This document shows positions 42,987 to 52,287 of a stretch of 64,000 nt of DNA, one piece after another; position 1 is the first letter of the stretch, and each line of letters starts with the position of its first letter. Made by a program: the position numbers and the translations under genes. The stretch is from CAZDVQ01 sp964508975 (GTDB lineage: Bacteria; Bacteroidota; Bacteroidia; Chitinophagales; Saprospiraceae). The stretch is from assembly GCA_964508975.1 (NCBI GenBank), contig CAZDVQ010000016.1:1-64000 (forward strand), written 5' to 3'. Under the pieces are notes generated by a model. It was given only the letters and a program-made list of their open reading frames with translations, ran no database searches and was not told where the DNA came from.

Positions 42987-43016
42987 ATTAGCTCACTGGT
43001 GAGCTGATGTTTTTTT
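42987..43016 (+). terminator. Orphan hairpin plus T-run
   Basis: CATTAGCTCAC / GTGAGCTGATG form a stem followed by TTTTTTT on the plus strand, but no plus-strand gene ends nearby. The T run also serves as the A tail of the adjoining P1-P5 copy. Confidence 0.45.
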
Positions 43017-43018
43017 GG

Positions 43019-43114
43019 GCGTTGCGCCGCATACGCGTCGCCGCTCCTTTCCGGGGTTCGCTGCGCTCCGTGCTTCGCACCGCGGCTACGCCGCGCCCTC
43101 CAAGCAGCTAACGC
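43019..43114 (-). repeat. P1-P5 structured element, copy 13 (GCGTT:AACGC)
   Basis: On the minus strand GCGTT pairs with AACGC, followed by CCAAAAAAA. GCTGCTTGGAGGG pairs with CCCCGGAAAGGAGC (CTT:AAG). Hairpins are CGCGGC-GTA-GCCGCG and GTGC-GAA-GCAC, with GC-GCA-GC following. Confidence 0.9.
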
Positions 43115-43131
43115 AAGCCCCCCCCCTCATT

Positions 43132-43206
43132 TTCACCAAAAGTCATGACCTACGGTGAATATATTCACCAAAAGTTATGACCTACGGTGAAAATAGCCTA
43201 TTTTTG
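43132..43206 (+). promoter_or_regulatory. Tandem 32-bp operator and promoter of AAA_14 ATPase
   Basis: Two direct 32-bp units (43132-43163 and 43164-43195, two differences) each carry TTCACC ... GGTGAA inverted arms and a central TCATGA or TTATGA. The -7 box TATTTTTG (43199-43206) follows at once, so a regulator bound to the units would control this promoter. Confidence 0.65.
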
Positions 43207-43232
43207 CATAAAGAACCTAATTCAATCAACGT

Positions 43233-44351
43233 ATGTACAACAGGTATTTAGAGCAAGTTATTCGGTCAAGAATTGGCTCCGGCAAAGCGATTGTATTAAT
43301 CGGGCCACGACAAGTAGGCAAGACCACCTTGGTAGAATCGCTCCTAAGCGACCGCGACTACCTTTTACTTGACGGTGACGATCCAACCACTCGAGCACTT
43401 TTGACAAGCCCGAACACCGAGGAGATTAGAACAATACTTGGCCAATACAAGTATGTGTTTATTGATGAGGCCCAACGGATTGATGGCATCGGCCTGACGA
43501 TGAAAATCATTACTGACAGGTTTAAAGATGTACAATTGTTTACCAGCGGATCTTCATCGTTTGATTTAAGCAATAAGATCAATGAGCCACTCACCGGACG
43601 GAAGTGGGAGTATCATCTATATCCCATCAGCTGGGAGGAATTCGAGCAATACCACGGCCATTTGAATGCCGAGCAACAACTTGAAAACAGGCTGCTTTAC
43701 GGATTTTATCCCGATGTTTTGAACAACCCGGGGGATGAAGTCAATATTTTACGTAACTTGGTTAATAGCTACTTATACAGCGATATTTTATCATTTGCAG
43801 GCATCCGAAAACCAGATGTACTAGAGAAACTGGTTCAGGCCTTAGCCATGCAAGTAGGCAGTGAAGTGAACTATTCAGAATTAGCACAGATAGTCAACGT
43901 TGATAAAAACACGGTGAGTAAATATATCGACATTTTGCAAAAAGGCTTTATCGTGTTCAAGCTAGGTAGTTTTAGCCGCAATTTGAGAAATGAAATCAAG
44001 CATAACCAGAAAATATATTTTTACGATAACGGCGTGCGCAATATGGTTATCGGGAACTTTAATCCACTAGACACCAGAGCAGATAAAGGTGCATTATGGG
44101 AAAATTTTTTAATTGCAGAAAGGATAAAACAAATAGCTTACAAGCAAAGCTTGACAAAGGCTTATTTCTGGCGTACCAAGCAACAACAAGAAATTGACTT
44201 CATAGAGGAAACCAATGGGAAAATAACCGGATACGAATTTAAATGGGTACAACGAAACAACTTGAAGCTACCCAGTTCATTCCTAGAGGCATACCAAGCC
44301 GATAGTAAAATCATTGACCGGAATAACTTCAGGGATTTTGTAAAGATGTAG
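43233..44351 (+). CDS. AAA_14 / DUF4143 ATPase
   Basis: A 372-residue P-loop ATPase. Walker A GPRQVGKTT is near 24-32 and Walker B VFIDEAQ near 75-81. The C-terminal DUF4143 region (about 200-372) has NYSELAQIVNVDKNTVSKYI, a winged-helix-like stretch, and a nuclease-like pattern FWRTKQQQEIDFIEE ... YEFKW. The family is widespread and often strain-variable; its role is unknown. Two tandem operators precede it. It stands alone. Confidence 0.88.
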   Translation: MYNRYLEQVIRSRIGSGKAIVLIGPRQVGKTTLVESLLSDRDYLLLDGDDPTTRALLTSPNTEEIRTILGQYKYVFIDEAQRIDGIGLTMKIITDRFKDVQLFTSGSSSFDLSNKINEPLTGRKWEYHLYPISWEEFEQYHGHLNAEQQLENRLLYGFYPDVLNNPGDEVNILRNLVNSYLYSDILSFAGIRKPDVLEKLVQALAMQVGSEVNYSELAQIVNVDKNTVSKYIDILQKGFIVFKLGSFSRNLRNEIKHNQKIYFYDNGVRNMVIGNFNPLDTRADKGALWENFLIAERIKQIAYKQSLTKAYFWRTKQQQEIDFIEETNGKITGYEFKWVQRNNLKLPSSFLEAYQADSKIIDRNNFRDFVKM

Positions 44352-44452
44352 TTTAGATACTAGGCAATGATGCTGAATAAAATAAATTACCTACTTTTAG
44401 GCAGCGAAAACGACACACAGGGCGTTTCTTGTACGTTCAGTACGAAGTACTT

Positions 44453-44603
44453 GCGTTAGCGATGCATAGGGGTGGCGGCACCAGCCGCCAGACCGAGCCG
44501 CCCTGGCGGCGAAGGGCCGAGCGAACAGCGAGCCCCGACGCGTAGCGACCCCGAGCGTAGTTGCACCGCCCAGCATGGGCGGTAGCACAGCGAGGGGAAA
44601 CGC
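44453..44603 (+). repeat. P1-P5 structured element, copy 14 (GCGTT:AACGC)
   Basis: GCGTT (44453-44457) pairs with AACGC (44599-44603), followed by CCAAAA. GCGATGCATAGGGG pairs with CCCCGACGCGTAGC. Hairpins GGCGGC-ACCA-GCCGCC and ACCGCCCA/TGGGCGGT are seen; one arm is enlarged. Confidence 0.85.
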
Positions 44604-44647
44604 CCAAAACGACTTAAGAAACTCTAAATCTAACCAAAACCTTTTCT

Positions 44648-47600
44648 ATGAAACAACGCTTTACACAAGTATTCATGTTTGTGTTGTTCATGTGCGCAGG
44701 ACTAGCCTTCAACAAGGCTCAAGCCTCACACATTTACGGCTCCGACTTGACATACACTTGGATGCAAACTGGTCTTTACCAAGTTACATTAACCCTCTAT
44801 CGAGATTGCCAAGGCATATCAGCCAACCAAAACCAGATCGTTCAAGTCAGTACCAACGGTTGTGGCAACAGTAACTTATCCTTGAACTTGGATAGCATGT
44901 ACTTTCTATCTAGTATGGGCCCTTGCGGCGGCGGAAACACTATATGTAACGGTGGGAACGCCCCTGACATGGAGGTTATCGTCTACACCGGTTTATTGCA
45001 AACCGGCCCATACTCAAACTGCCAAACAGTAAATTTAAGTTGGGAAGAATGTTGCCGTAGTGCATCCATCATGAACCTCAACAACTCAGCCAGCTGGTCA
45101 AAGTATGTACGTACCAGTATACCACTAGTGGGTATCAACAACAGCCCGACCTTCAGCGTTATACAGAATGCAGTACACTGTAGCACCGGACCTGTAATCA
45201 TTGAGAACGGTGGTACCGACCCGGATGGAGACCAATTGTTGTACACCTTGGTAAACCCAATGAGTACAGGTGGTGCCATTATTCCTTTTACAACGGGCTT
45301 CTCGGCTTCGAATCCATTCAACATGCCGAGCTTTACGTTCGATCCCAATACGGGCAGCATGCAGTTCGTGCCGAATACCAGTAATTATACCTATACTTAT
45401 TCTGTGCGTATTGACGAGATGCGCAACGGCGCCATCATTTCAAGTGTAACCCGCGACATGACCGTGATTGGCAGCCCAGCTGCATGTGGAAGCGCCAACA
45501 CGTTCCCGCCAAGCATGACGGTTACGACAAACCCTGCAGCCAACGCTAATGGTATGATAGCCGCTTGTTTTGGCGATACTGTGGAGGTAACCGTTACAGC
45601 TTTCGACCCGGACATTCAAACCCAGTTGCTTGATGTTTCTATTTTCGGCGCTGGCTTTAACAGTCAATTTGTTCCTAACGGTGGCACGGCTACATTTTAC
45701 CTTGTAGCTGGCCAAGTAAGTACATACGTTGTACAAGTTTCCGATATGGATCCTTGTCAGCCGCTAAGTGCATCACAGAACTTTTTCATTCAGCCTACTG
45801 GTGGAAGCACCGTGGCAATTCAAGGTCAAAACTTGATTTGTAGCCCAGGACAAGTACCGCTTTCGGTTAACGTACCTCCAGGCGGTACTGTAAGCTGGTC
45901 GCCAGCGGGTATCTTTACGAACCCGAGCTCAGGCAGTACCATAGCCAACATAACGCAAACCACTACCGTTACCGCAACCGTGACAAGTGGTAGTTGTACC
46001 TCTACAGGTACACTTGACATTGTATTGGGTACCAGCAATGGCAACCAGATGGCCATCACTACCAACGGTGGTACAACCATTTGCGCTAATGAAACCATCA
46101 CTTTGACCGCTGGCACGAATGGCCAGACCAACATTGCTACTTATACCGTAGCGCCGTTGACTTACCCAGGTGTAGCCCCTACTCTACCTTTCAGCCTCAC
46201 CCTCGGTGATGACGCTTTAAGCCCATTGGTTAACATCGGCTTCCCTTTCAACTTTTACGGTAACAGCTACACCAGCTTGAATGTAAGCTCTAATGGATTT
46301 TTATCATTCTCTGGCACCGTGAACGGTTGCTGCGCAGGTGGTAATATTCCGGATGCTGCTGGCGCCAACAACTTGATTGCTTTATTCTGGGAGGACCTTA
46401 ACCCCAACACCGGTGGTACTGTTACCTACGGTACGGTTGGTACTGCGCCTAACCGCAGGTTTATGGTGTCATTTAACCAAGTACCATTTTATGGTTCAAC
46501 CACTGACTTAGCTACTGGTTATATTGTTTTGCACGAAAGTAGCAACCTAATCGACGTGGTTGTTGTGAGCCAAAACGCTACAACAGGAACAGCTACAGCG
46601 ATTACCCAAGGTGTTGAAAACCAAGGTGGAACCGCAGGTGTAGCTACCCCAGGCCGCAATGCGCAGCACTGGAACGCAACGAATAGCGCATTCCGCTTTA
46701 CCCCACAAGGTACCTTTACCTGGAGCAATGGTCAAACTGGCAGTAGCATTACTGTTGCACCTACTACTACAACTACATATGTTGCCTATGACAACTCAGG
46801 CCAGTGTCCTGACTCTGCCACGATTACCATTACGGTACAGCCAGGTATCGATGCTACAATAAGCACTGCTCAGGCCAGCTGTAATACCTCTAACGGTGCA
46901 ATCGACTTGACAGTTACCGCAGGAGCTGCACCATTCGTATTCGCTTGGAGTACTGGTGAAACAACCGAGGACATTATGAACTTGACACCAGGTACGTACT
47001 GTGTAACCATCATTGATGCCAACGGTTGTACTCGTAGCCTATGCGATACTGTTTCAGGCCCATTCAACATCTTTACCAACCAAGGCGCTTCTACATGCGG
47101 TGGCTCTACCGGCTTTGCCTATGCGCTTGCATCTGGTGGCGTTGGTCCTTATACTTATGCTTGGAGCAGTGGCCAAACACAACCAACCGTTGGTAACTTA
47201 CCTACTGGCTGGTATTCTGTTACCGTTACCGACCAAGGATCTGGCTGTAGCCAACACCGCAACATCTTTATCGGTCAATTACCAAACTGCCAAGCTACCA
47301 TTAGTGGCTATGTGTACTCCGATACGGCACAATCATGCAACGCTAACGGTTTGAGCGGTTTACCCAACGTATTGATTGGCTTATCAAACGGTTCTTATAC
47401 TTACACCGATGCCAATGGATACTACCAGTTCATCGTGAACGATACCATGAACTACACGGTTACCGTAATGCCTTTTGCAGGTGTAACGGCTCACTGCCCA
47501 AGCACAGGAAACATCAGTGTTGACGTGACAGGCTTTAACCAAGTTTTTGCCAACAACAGCTTCTTCGTTGACGTGGTGGCTAGTATCGACCTTCAAGTTA

Positions 47601-48691
47601 CCGGAAGTACCTACATGGGTACACGCCCTGGTTTCCCATACGCTGTACACATCAATGCTTGTAATTATGGTGTAACTCCTGCTGGAGGCGTAACCGTGAC
47701 CTATACTTATGATCCACAATTGATTTTCAGCGCATCGGGAACAACAGCTGGTTATGTACACGACATCGTGAACCATACTTTAACTTGGACCATCAGCAAC
47801 TTGAACCCCTTCCAGTGCCAGATGTTCAACGCACGCTTTAACTTGAGCCAAACGGCCTTGTTGGGCGACACAGTATATAACCACGTTGAAATTCAGCCTT
47901 ACACCAACGATGTAAACATCCTGAACAACAACCACAGCTGGAGCAACCAGATCACCAACTCTTGGGACCCCAACGACAAACGCTCGTACCCACACCATGA
48001 AGGTAATGAGTACGACGGTGGTTACATCTACTACGCAACTGAGAAAACCATCCAGTACGCAATTCGTTTCCAAAACTTGGGTACCGACACTGCTTACACC
48101 GTGGTTATCCGCGACGAGCTTGACTTGACCAACCTCGACCTGCAATCCCTTCGCGTGATTGGTGCTAGCCATGACTACCGCCTTGACATCGAAGGCTCTG
48201 ATGTGTTGGCCGTATGGTTCGAAGACATCATGTTGCCACACGCTGCCGTTGATGCAGTAGGTAGCAACGGTTGGTTCCTCTTTGAAATTAATCTCAGAGA
48301 AAACCTTAGCCTCGGCACACAAGTGGAGAATACCGCTGGTATCTACTTCGACTTTAACGAGCCGGTGATTACCAATACCACCACCACTACCCTCGGCGAG
48401 CCAACAGGTGTTGGTGTTACCCAAGCGGTAGTTGGTTTACAAATGGTGCCTAACCCTGCCAACAACGAAGCTAACTTGATGCTGGAACTCGACCGTCCTA
48501 GTCAAGATGTAAGCGTTACCTTGACCGATATCAGCGGCCGTGTTAACCAGTTGTTGTACAGCAACTTGAGCATGAACGCTGGTGTAAATAGCCTGCCTGT
48601 AAACACCTCGGCGTTGCCAGCGGGTATTTACCTGATTCAAGTGAAGACCGAATTCGGTTTGGTTACCGCCAAGTTGAGCGTGGTACACTAG
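44648..48691 (+). CDS. Large T9SS-sorted surface protein with SprB-like repeats
   Basis: A 1347-residue secreted protein. It has a signal peptide (to about residue 26), an N-terminal beta domain starting SHIYGSDLTYTW with many Cys, Ig/PKD-like repeats (about 290-470), a domain with NVSSNGFLSFSG (about 545-690), SprB-like repeats (about 735-890; WSTGETTEDIMNLTPGTYCV and WSSGQTQPTVGNLPTGWYSV), a carboxypeptidase-regulatory-like unit, and a DUF7619-type domain (about 1110-1250; DPNDKRSYP, FQNLGTDTAY). The C-terminal 75 residues (PNPANNEANL ... LPAGIYLIQVKTEFG) are a type IX sorting tail. Adhesion or motility is plausible. Confidence 0.9.
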   Translation: MKQRFTQVFMFVLFMCAGLAFNKAQASHIYGSDLTYTWMQTGLYQVTLTLYRDCQGISANQNQIVQVSTNGCGNSNLSLNLDSMYFLSSMGPCGGGNTICNGGNAPDMEVIVYTGLLQTGPYSNCQTVNLSWEECCRSASIMNLNNSASWSKYVRTSIPLVGINNSPTFSVIQNAVHCSTGPVIIENGGTDPDGDQLLYTLVNPMSTGGAIIPFTTGFSASNPFNMPSFTFDPNTGSMQFVPNTSNYTYTYSVRIDEMRNGAIISSVTRDMTVIGSPAACGSANTFPPSMTVTTNPAANANGMIAACFGDTVEVTVTAFDPDIQTQLLDVSIFGAGFNSQFVPNGGTATFYLVAGQVSTYVVQVSDMDPCQPLSASQNFFIQPTGGSTVAIQGQNLICSPGQVPLSVNVPPGGTVSWSPAGIFTNPSSGSTIANITQTTTVTATVTSGSCTSTGTLDIVLGTSNGNQMAITTNGGTTICANETITLTAGTNGQTNIATYTVAPLTYPGVAPTLPFSLTLGDDALSPLVNIGFPFNFYGNSYTSLNVSSNGFLSFSGTVNGCCAGGNIPDAAGANNLIALFWEDLNPNTGGTVTYGTVGTAPNRRFMVSFNQVPFYGSTTDLATGYIVLHESSNLIDVVVVSQNATTGTATAITQGVENQGGTAGVATPGRNAQHWNATNSAFRFTPQGTFTWSNGQTGSSITVAPTTTTTYVAYDNSGQCPDSATITITVQPGIDATISTAQASCNTSNGAIDLTVTAGAAPFVFAWSTGETTEDIMNLTPGTYCVTIIDANGCTRSLCDTVSGPFNIFTNQGASTCGGSTGFAYALASGGVGPYTYAWSSGQTQPTVGNLPTGWYSVTVTDQGSGCSQHRNIFIGQLPNCQATISGYVYSDTAQSCNANGLSGLPNVLIGLSNGSYTYTDANGYYQFIVNDTMNYTVTVMPFAGVTAHCPSTGNISVDVTGFNQVFANNSFFVDVVASIDLQVTGSTYMGTRPGFPYAVHINACNYGVTPAGGVTVTYTYDPQLIFSASGTTAGYVHDIVNHTLTWTISNLNPFQCQMFNARFNLSQTALLGDTVYNHVEIQPYTNDVNILNNNHSWSNQITNSWDPNDKRSYPHHEGNEYDGGYIYYATEKTIQYAIRFQNLGTDTAYTVVIRDELDLTNLDLQSLRVIGASHDYRLDIEGSDVLAVWFEDIMLPHAAVDAVGSNGWFLFEINLRENLSLGTQVENTAGIYFDFNEPVITNTTTTTLGEPTGVGVTQAVVGLQMVPNPANNEANLMLELDRPSQDVSVTLTDISGRVNQLLYSNLSMNAGVNSLPVNTSALPAGIYLIQVKTEFGLVTAKLSVVH

Positions 48692-48710
48692 TAGCATAAT
48701 TAACTAATAC

Positions 48711-48750
48711 AAAAAGCCAAACCTGGAAACGGGTTTGGCTTTTTTGTTTT
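48711..48750 (+). terminator. Terminator of T9SS surface-protein gene
   Basis: AAGCCAAACC / GGTTTGGCTT form a strong stem followed by TTTTTGTTTTTG; the mirrored A run allows use from the opposite strand also. Confidence 0.88.
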
Positions 48751-48771
48751 TGTATTAATTTAAACCGTAAG

Positions 48772-49698
48772 CTAGGTCATAGATTTATCCAAAAATGGTT
48801 TAATGTGCATACGCCAAAACAAAGTAGTAGGCAAATTGACCTGACCCAAACTTTCATCGCAAAAATACGACTCTCCGCTAAAGGTATGCTGCGTGGCTAA
48901 ACCAAGCCATTGGTTCAACGCTAGTGGGATGAATACAGTTTTAGGGGCATCTTCCACCATTTCAAGCGCCCAGTCGGGGGCAATTCGGCGAAGATGGTTC
49001 AAGGTCTCTATCGCTTCATTTTTATCTAGGCCTTCCAAGAGGCAAAAACTCGTTTCAGGGACTTTTATCTGGAGCGCTTGCTCCATCAAACAGTCCAACA
49101 AAGGTGAAAAAGTATAGGCTAATGCTTCCTGAGGAGGGGCTGTAATCACAATTTTGTAATATGCTATTTCCGGCTGTGCAATGCTTAATTGACACATCCC
49201 ATGGCGATCAATCAATACCTCTGTACCAGCAGGAAACCTAAAGCGATTTTCTTGAATTTGCTCGGCATAGATTACCTCATCGGCTTGCGGATAATGCAGC
49301 ACCCATTGTATACTATGCGTTGTAGCGCCAAGTTGTAAAACGTAGTTACCGAGCTGTAACCCACCCAGTTTGTGGTTAATTCCAACGCTAGTTATATTTT
49401 TTAAAACAGGGTGAACAAATAGCCGAGGTAGTTCAGCGAGTAACTTTGAAGATTCTTGTGTCGCCCTGTCGGGAAGGTTATGCTTGTAATCAGCCAGGAA
49501 GCTATACGGAGCTACTCCATCATACAAAAGCCTCCAGCCTTTCCATGGATCAGTTCTTACCATAACAGCATTTTCATATGTGACTAGCAGTTGCTTGTCA
49601 TGCAAGGTTATATAATCCTTGTAATTTGCCGCAGTGCTGTAATACAAAGGAGGGTTCACAAAGGAACTGTTTACTGTTTCATTGGAGACCTTGTCCAT
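48772..49698 (-). CDS. Hypothetical protein
   Basis: A 308-residue protein without a signal peptide or membrane helix, with no motif I recognise. NPPLYYSTAANYKDYITLHD and WRLLYDGVAPYSFLADYKHN lie at the N-terminus. The start at 49698 rather than 49767 is set by the -7 box at 49724-49731. It is a single gene between the surface-protein terminator and two repeat elements. Confidence 0.65.
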   Translation of the reverse strand: MDKVSNETVNSSFVNPPLYYSTAANYKDYITLHDKQLLVTYENAVMVRTDPWKGWRLLYDGVAPYSFLADYKHNLPDRATQESSKLLAELPRLFVHPVLKNITSVGINHKLGGLQLGNYVLQLGATTHSIQWVLHYPQADEVIYAEQIQENRFRFPAGTEVLIDRHGMCQLSIAQPEIAYYKIVITAPPQEALAYTFSPLLDCLMEQALQIKVPETSFCLLEGLDKNEAIETLNHLRRIAPDWALEMVEDAPKTVFIPLALNQWLGLATQHTFSGESYFCDESLGQVNLPTTLFWRMHIKPFLDKSMT

Positions 49699-49723
49699 AT
49701 CGCTTGTCTTAAATTGCCATGTA

Positions 49724-49731
49724 CAAAAGTA
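49724..49731 (-). promoter_or_regulatory. TAnnTTTG -7 box for gene at 48772
   Basis: The minus strand reads TACTTTTG 25 nt before the ATG at 49698. Confidence 0.6.
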
Positions 49732-49794
49732 TGTATTAGTTTTAATAGCATCGGCATGATGCGCCATCGAGCATCTTTATTTTTTCTTTTTTGG

Positions 49795-49922
49795 GCGCTG
49801 CGCCGCTACGCGGGGCGTATGCTATACGCCCCTAGCTGCGCGTCGCCGGCGTGCTGCGGGCTCGCTGTTCGCTCGGTGCTACGCACTGGCCGCTGCGCGG
49901 CCACCCTACGCATGCCTAGCGC
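49795..49922 (-). repeat. P1-P5 structured element, copy 15 (GCGCT:AGCGC)
   Basis: On the minus strand GCGCT pairs with AGCGC, followed by CCAAAA. GGCATGCGTAGGG pairs with CCCGCAGCACGCC. A GGGGCG hairpin (49812-49836) is lodged in its 3' arm. It abuts copy 16 with 12 nt between. Confidence 0.88.
49812..49836 (-). repeat. GTAGGGGC-like hairpin inside P1-P5 copy 15
   Basis: On the minus strand CTAGGGGCGTATA with TATACGCCCC. This copy starts CTAG where others have GTAG. Confidence 0.5.
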
Positions 49923-49934
49923 ATTTGGGCCTTC

Positions 49935-50127
49935 GCGGTAGCGATGTGAAGCGGTGGCGGCGATAGCCGCCAGACCCGCAGGGGCCGAGCGTTCAGCGAG
50001 CCGCGAAACATAAACGTAGCGGTTTTGCGGAGCAAAAACAAATGTACTTGATGTACATTTGTAGCAAGTGCACCATTTGCTCTTGCAAATGGCTCACCGA
50101 CCCGAGGCCGAAGGCCGAGGGAACCGC
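49935..50127 (+). repeat. P1-P5 structured element, copy 16 (GCGGT:ACCGC)
   Basis: GCGGT (49935-49939) pairs with ACCGC (50123-50127), followed by CCAAAAAAA. GCGATGTGAAGCGG pairs with CCGCGAAAC...CGTAGC with a small insertion. The last part is extended by an arm with ACAAATGTAC/GTACATTTGT. At 193 bp it is the longest copy. Confidence 0.85.
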
Positions 50128-50141
50128 CCAAAAAAACCAAT

Positions 50142-51548
50142 CTATTGGCGTAGCTTAGGATTGGCCCAGGCTAGCATGAAATCAGCCAGTAAAAAGCCGA
50201 GCATGGTGATGAACGATACAAGCATGGTGATGACGAAAACCATCGGGTAATCGGGGTAGCTGATGGATTCTACCAGTTGTTTGCCTAAGCCTGGCAGGTT
50301 GAAGATGTACTCTAGCACCACCGAGCCCGTTATCATGCGGGGAAACATGCTGGCAAAAACCACAATCAATGGGCCTAAATTATTGCGTAATGCATGGATG
50401 GTCAATACCTTACGCTTAGGCAAGCCCTTGGCAAAAGCCGTTCGGATGTAATCATCGGCCATGCTGTTGATGATGCCTACACGGGTATGCTGAAAAATAA
50501 CCGCCACCAAGGGATAAGTCCATGTAATGAGCGGTAAAATAAGGTATGGCAAACGAGCTACAAATATTTGAAGCCATGTCATACCATCGTGGGTGTAGCC
50601 CGTACCTTGAGATGGAAACCAGTCGAAATATTGCGGCTGTGTAAAAAAGGTAAGCAACAAGATGGCTACCCAGAAACTAGGCATGGCGTATAGGCCAAAG
50701 AGGAAAGTACTGACAAATGTGTCGGTTTTTGAACCTGCCCGCGAGGCTGCCCAAAGGCCCAGGGGAACAGCTATCGCAAATGCTAGCAGCATAGAAGCCA
50801 AAGACAAACCCGCTGTCCAGGCTATATTGTTGCGTAAAGTATCCTTGATGGGTTTTCGGTCGGCCTTGTACGAATTGCCCCATTGCAAGCTCAAAAAACG
50901 GGTGAACCAAACATGATAGCGGTTGTTGAAACCATGCCAAGCAAAGGCAGGCCAATAGTTTTTAGCGGGTGTTGCCTGTTGAATTACCTGTTGATAAGAT
51001 GCCTTAACCAATTGGTATTCAGTATTTAATGCCGGGTAAAGCGTATCCAAACCCGCAAGGGGCAGGGTATCCATAGCAGCCTGGATAGGCGCTAACTGAC
51101 GAGCATACTGGATTTGTTTTGACCAGGCATCTATAGCCATTCGATGCACTTGTTCTTGGAATTTTACCGCATAAAAGCTGCGGTTAAACTGTAAGAGTTG
51201 TTGGTAAAAGACTTGTACTTGTGGCCAATTGCCGTGCTCCCGCAAAAGCAATTTAATCATGTGCTGGTGGTGCAAGCGCGGGATTTTGTACAAGGTATCA
51301 GGCATAGAAGCCGGGCCAAAGTAAAAGTAAAATCCGGGTAAATCGAGCAGCAATTCTCGACGAGCCTTTACATAATCTGATTCGTAGAAGCGCAAATCAG
51401 TATTGTTTTTGAGGTCTGGACCACTTTTCGGGTTGAGGTACTCGTTCACCCGGTCAATGTCCAGGCGTTCGTTGAGGGTATGCAGGATGAGCGAGCTGAT
51501 TATCAGCCCGGGGATTAGCAACAACAAACGTTTTAGCAAGTACTTCAT
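50142..51548 (-). CDS. ABC transporter permease (DppB/OppB-like) with large insert
   Basis: A 468-residue permease with a first membrane helix (about 7-25), a long extracytoplasmic stretch (about 26-235) that is far larger than in usual DppB proteins (about 310-340 residues in total), then five helices. The ABC-contacting EAA-like loop (FAKGLPKRKVLTIHALRNNL) and GSVVLEYIFNLPGLGKQLV are typical. It would move peptides or similar substrates. No second permease, ATPase or binding protein is adjacent in this window. Confidence 0.85.
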   Translation of the reverse strand: MKYLLKRLLLLIPGLIISSLILHTLNERLDIDRVNEYLNPKSGPDLKNNTDLRFYESDYVKARRELLLDLPGFYFYFGPASMPDTLYKIPRLHHQHMIKLLLREHGNWPQVQVFYQQLLQFNRSFYAVKFQEQVHRMAIDAWSKQIQYARQLAPIQAAMDTLPLAGLDTLYPALNTEYQLVKASYQQVIQQATPAKNYWPAFAWHGFNNRYHVWFTRFLSLQWGNSYKADRKPIKDTLRNNIAWTAGLSLASMLLAFAIAVPLGLWAASRAGSKTDTFVSTFLFGLYAMPSFWVAILLLTFFTQPQYFDWFPSQGTGYTHDGMTWLQIFVARLPYLILPLITWTYPLVAVIFQHTRVGIINSMADDYIRTAFAKGLPKRKVLTIHALRNNLGPLIVVFASMFPRMITGSVVLEYIFNLPGLGKQLVESISYPDYPMVFVITMLVSFITMLGFLLADFMLAWANPKLRQ

Positions 51549-51572
51549 CCAACATTGATTGCCGTAAAGATA

Positions 51573-51580
51573 TAACTTTG
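51573..51580 (+). promoter_or_regulatory. TAnnTTTG -7 box for lipoprotein gene
   Basis: TAACTTTG 16 nt before the ATG at 51597. Confidence 0.6.
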
Positions 51581-51596
51581 CACTAAAATATTGACC

Positions 51597-52286
51597 ATGC
51601 GCCACTTGAGCCTGTTACTTTTAGCCACCAGTATATTCCTATGCGCCTGCGAGGGTCGTGGCACCAAGATGACCTTCGACCAAAGCGAGTTTTTTTACAC
51701 ATCGAAAGTCGATGCTAAAACGGGTCAAGCCGCAGGTAAATTCTTAAACGAGGACATTGATTTTTTTGACGGCGCCGACCTTACCATACAACTAGATAAA
51801 GTTGGCCCAAGATACCGCTTGAACATGGTATCAAAGGATAATGCGGAAAACAAGTTGGAATACGTAAACGGTGCGAAAGCCTTGTGCCGCGCCCTATCAG
51901 AAGAAGTACTGAACAATGCAGAGGTAGATTTTCACTTTTGCGACTGGCAGATGGTGAGCAAAAAAGCCCTGGCCTTTGAATTTATCGGTATCAAAAAAGT
52001 GTTGGACGACAATATCGTTTTGTATGAAGATCCACAGTCCAGCCCATCAAATATATTGATTGTAAATGCTTTACGAGATCATAAACTAATAAGTAAAGGC
52101 CAAACTATACGCATTAAAACAGAACAAGGCCTAAGCCAGGTTTATATCGTTGACCAGATGAACATGCATTTGGACGAGACCAAAACAGCGGCCCTAAAAG
52201 CGTTACAAGATTCTACAAACCAGACAGTTCAAAACAAAATAATGTACAAATTCATCTTTTGCGATTTCAACTTCAATCCGTTGTAG
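51597..52286 (+). CDS. Hypothetical lipoprotein
   Basis: A 229-residue protein with a lipoprotein signal (LLLLATSIFLCAC; Cys about 18 is the lipobox cysteine). The mature region shows no domain I know; FEFIGIKKVLDDNIVLYEDP is in the middle. It is divergent from the ABC permease and nearly abuts the RNase D gene (1 nt apart, convergent). The envelope is its likely location. Confidence 0.75.
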   Translation: MRHLSLLLLATSIFLCACEGRGTKMTFDQSEFFYTSKVDAKTGQAAGKFLNEDIDFFDGADLTIQLDKVGPRYRLNMVSKDNAENKLEYVNGAKALCRALSEEVLNNAEVDFHFCDWQMVSKKALAFEFIGIKKVLDDNIVLYEDPQSSPSNILIVNALRDHKLISKGQTIRIKTEQGLSQVYIVDQMNMHLDETKTAALKALQDSTNQTVQNKIMYKFIFCDFNFNPL

Positions 52287-52287
52287 T

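Noticed and set aside
42778..43010. CIRCE heat-shock operator before groES
   Set aside because: No TTAGCACTC-9-GAGTGCTAA-like sequence could be found.
43132..43195. Two-unit direct repeat as a minimal CRISPR array
   Set aside because: Units abut without unique spacers and lie directly at a promoter; no cas gene is present.
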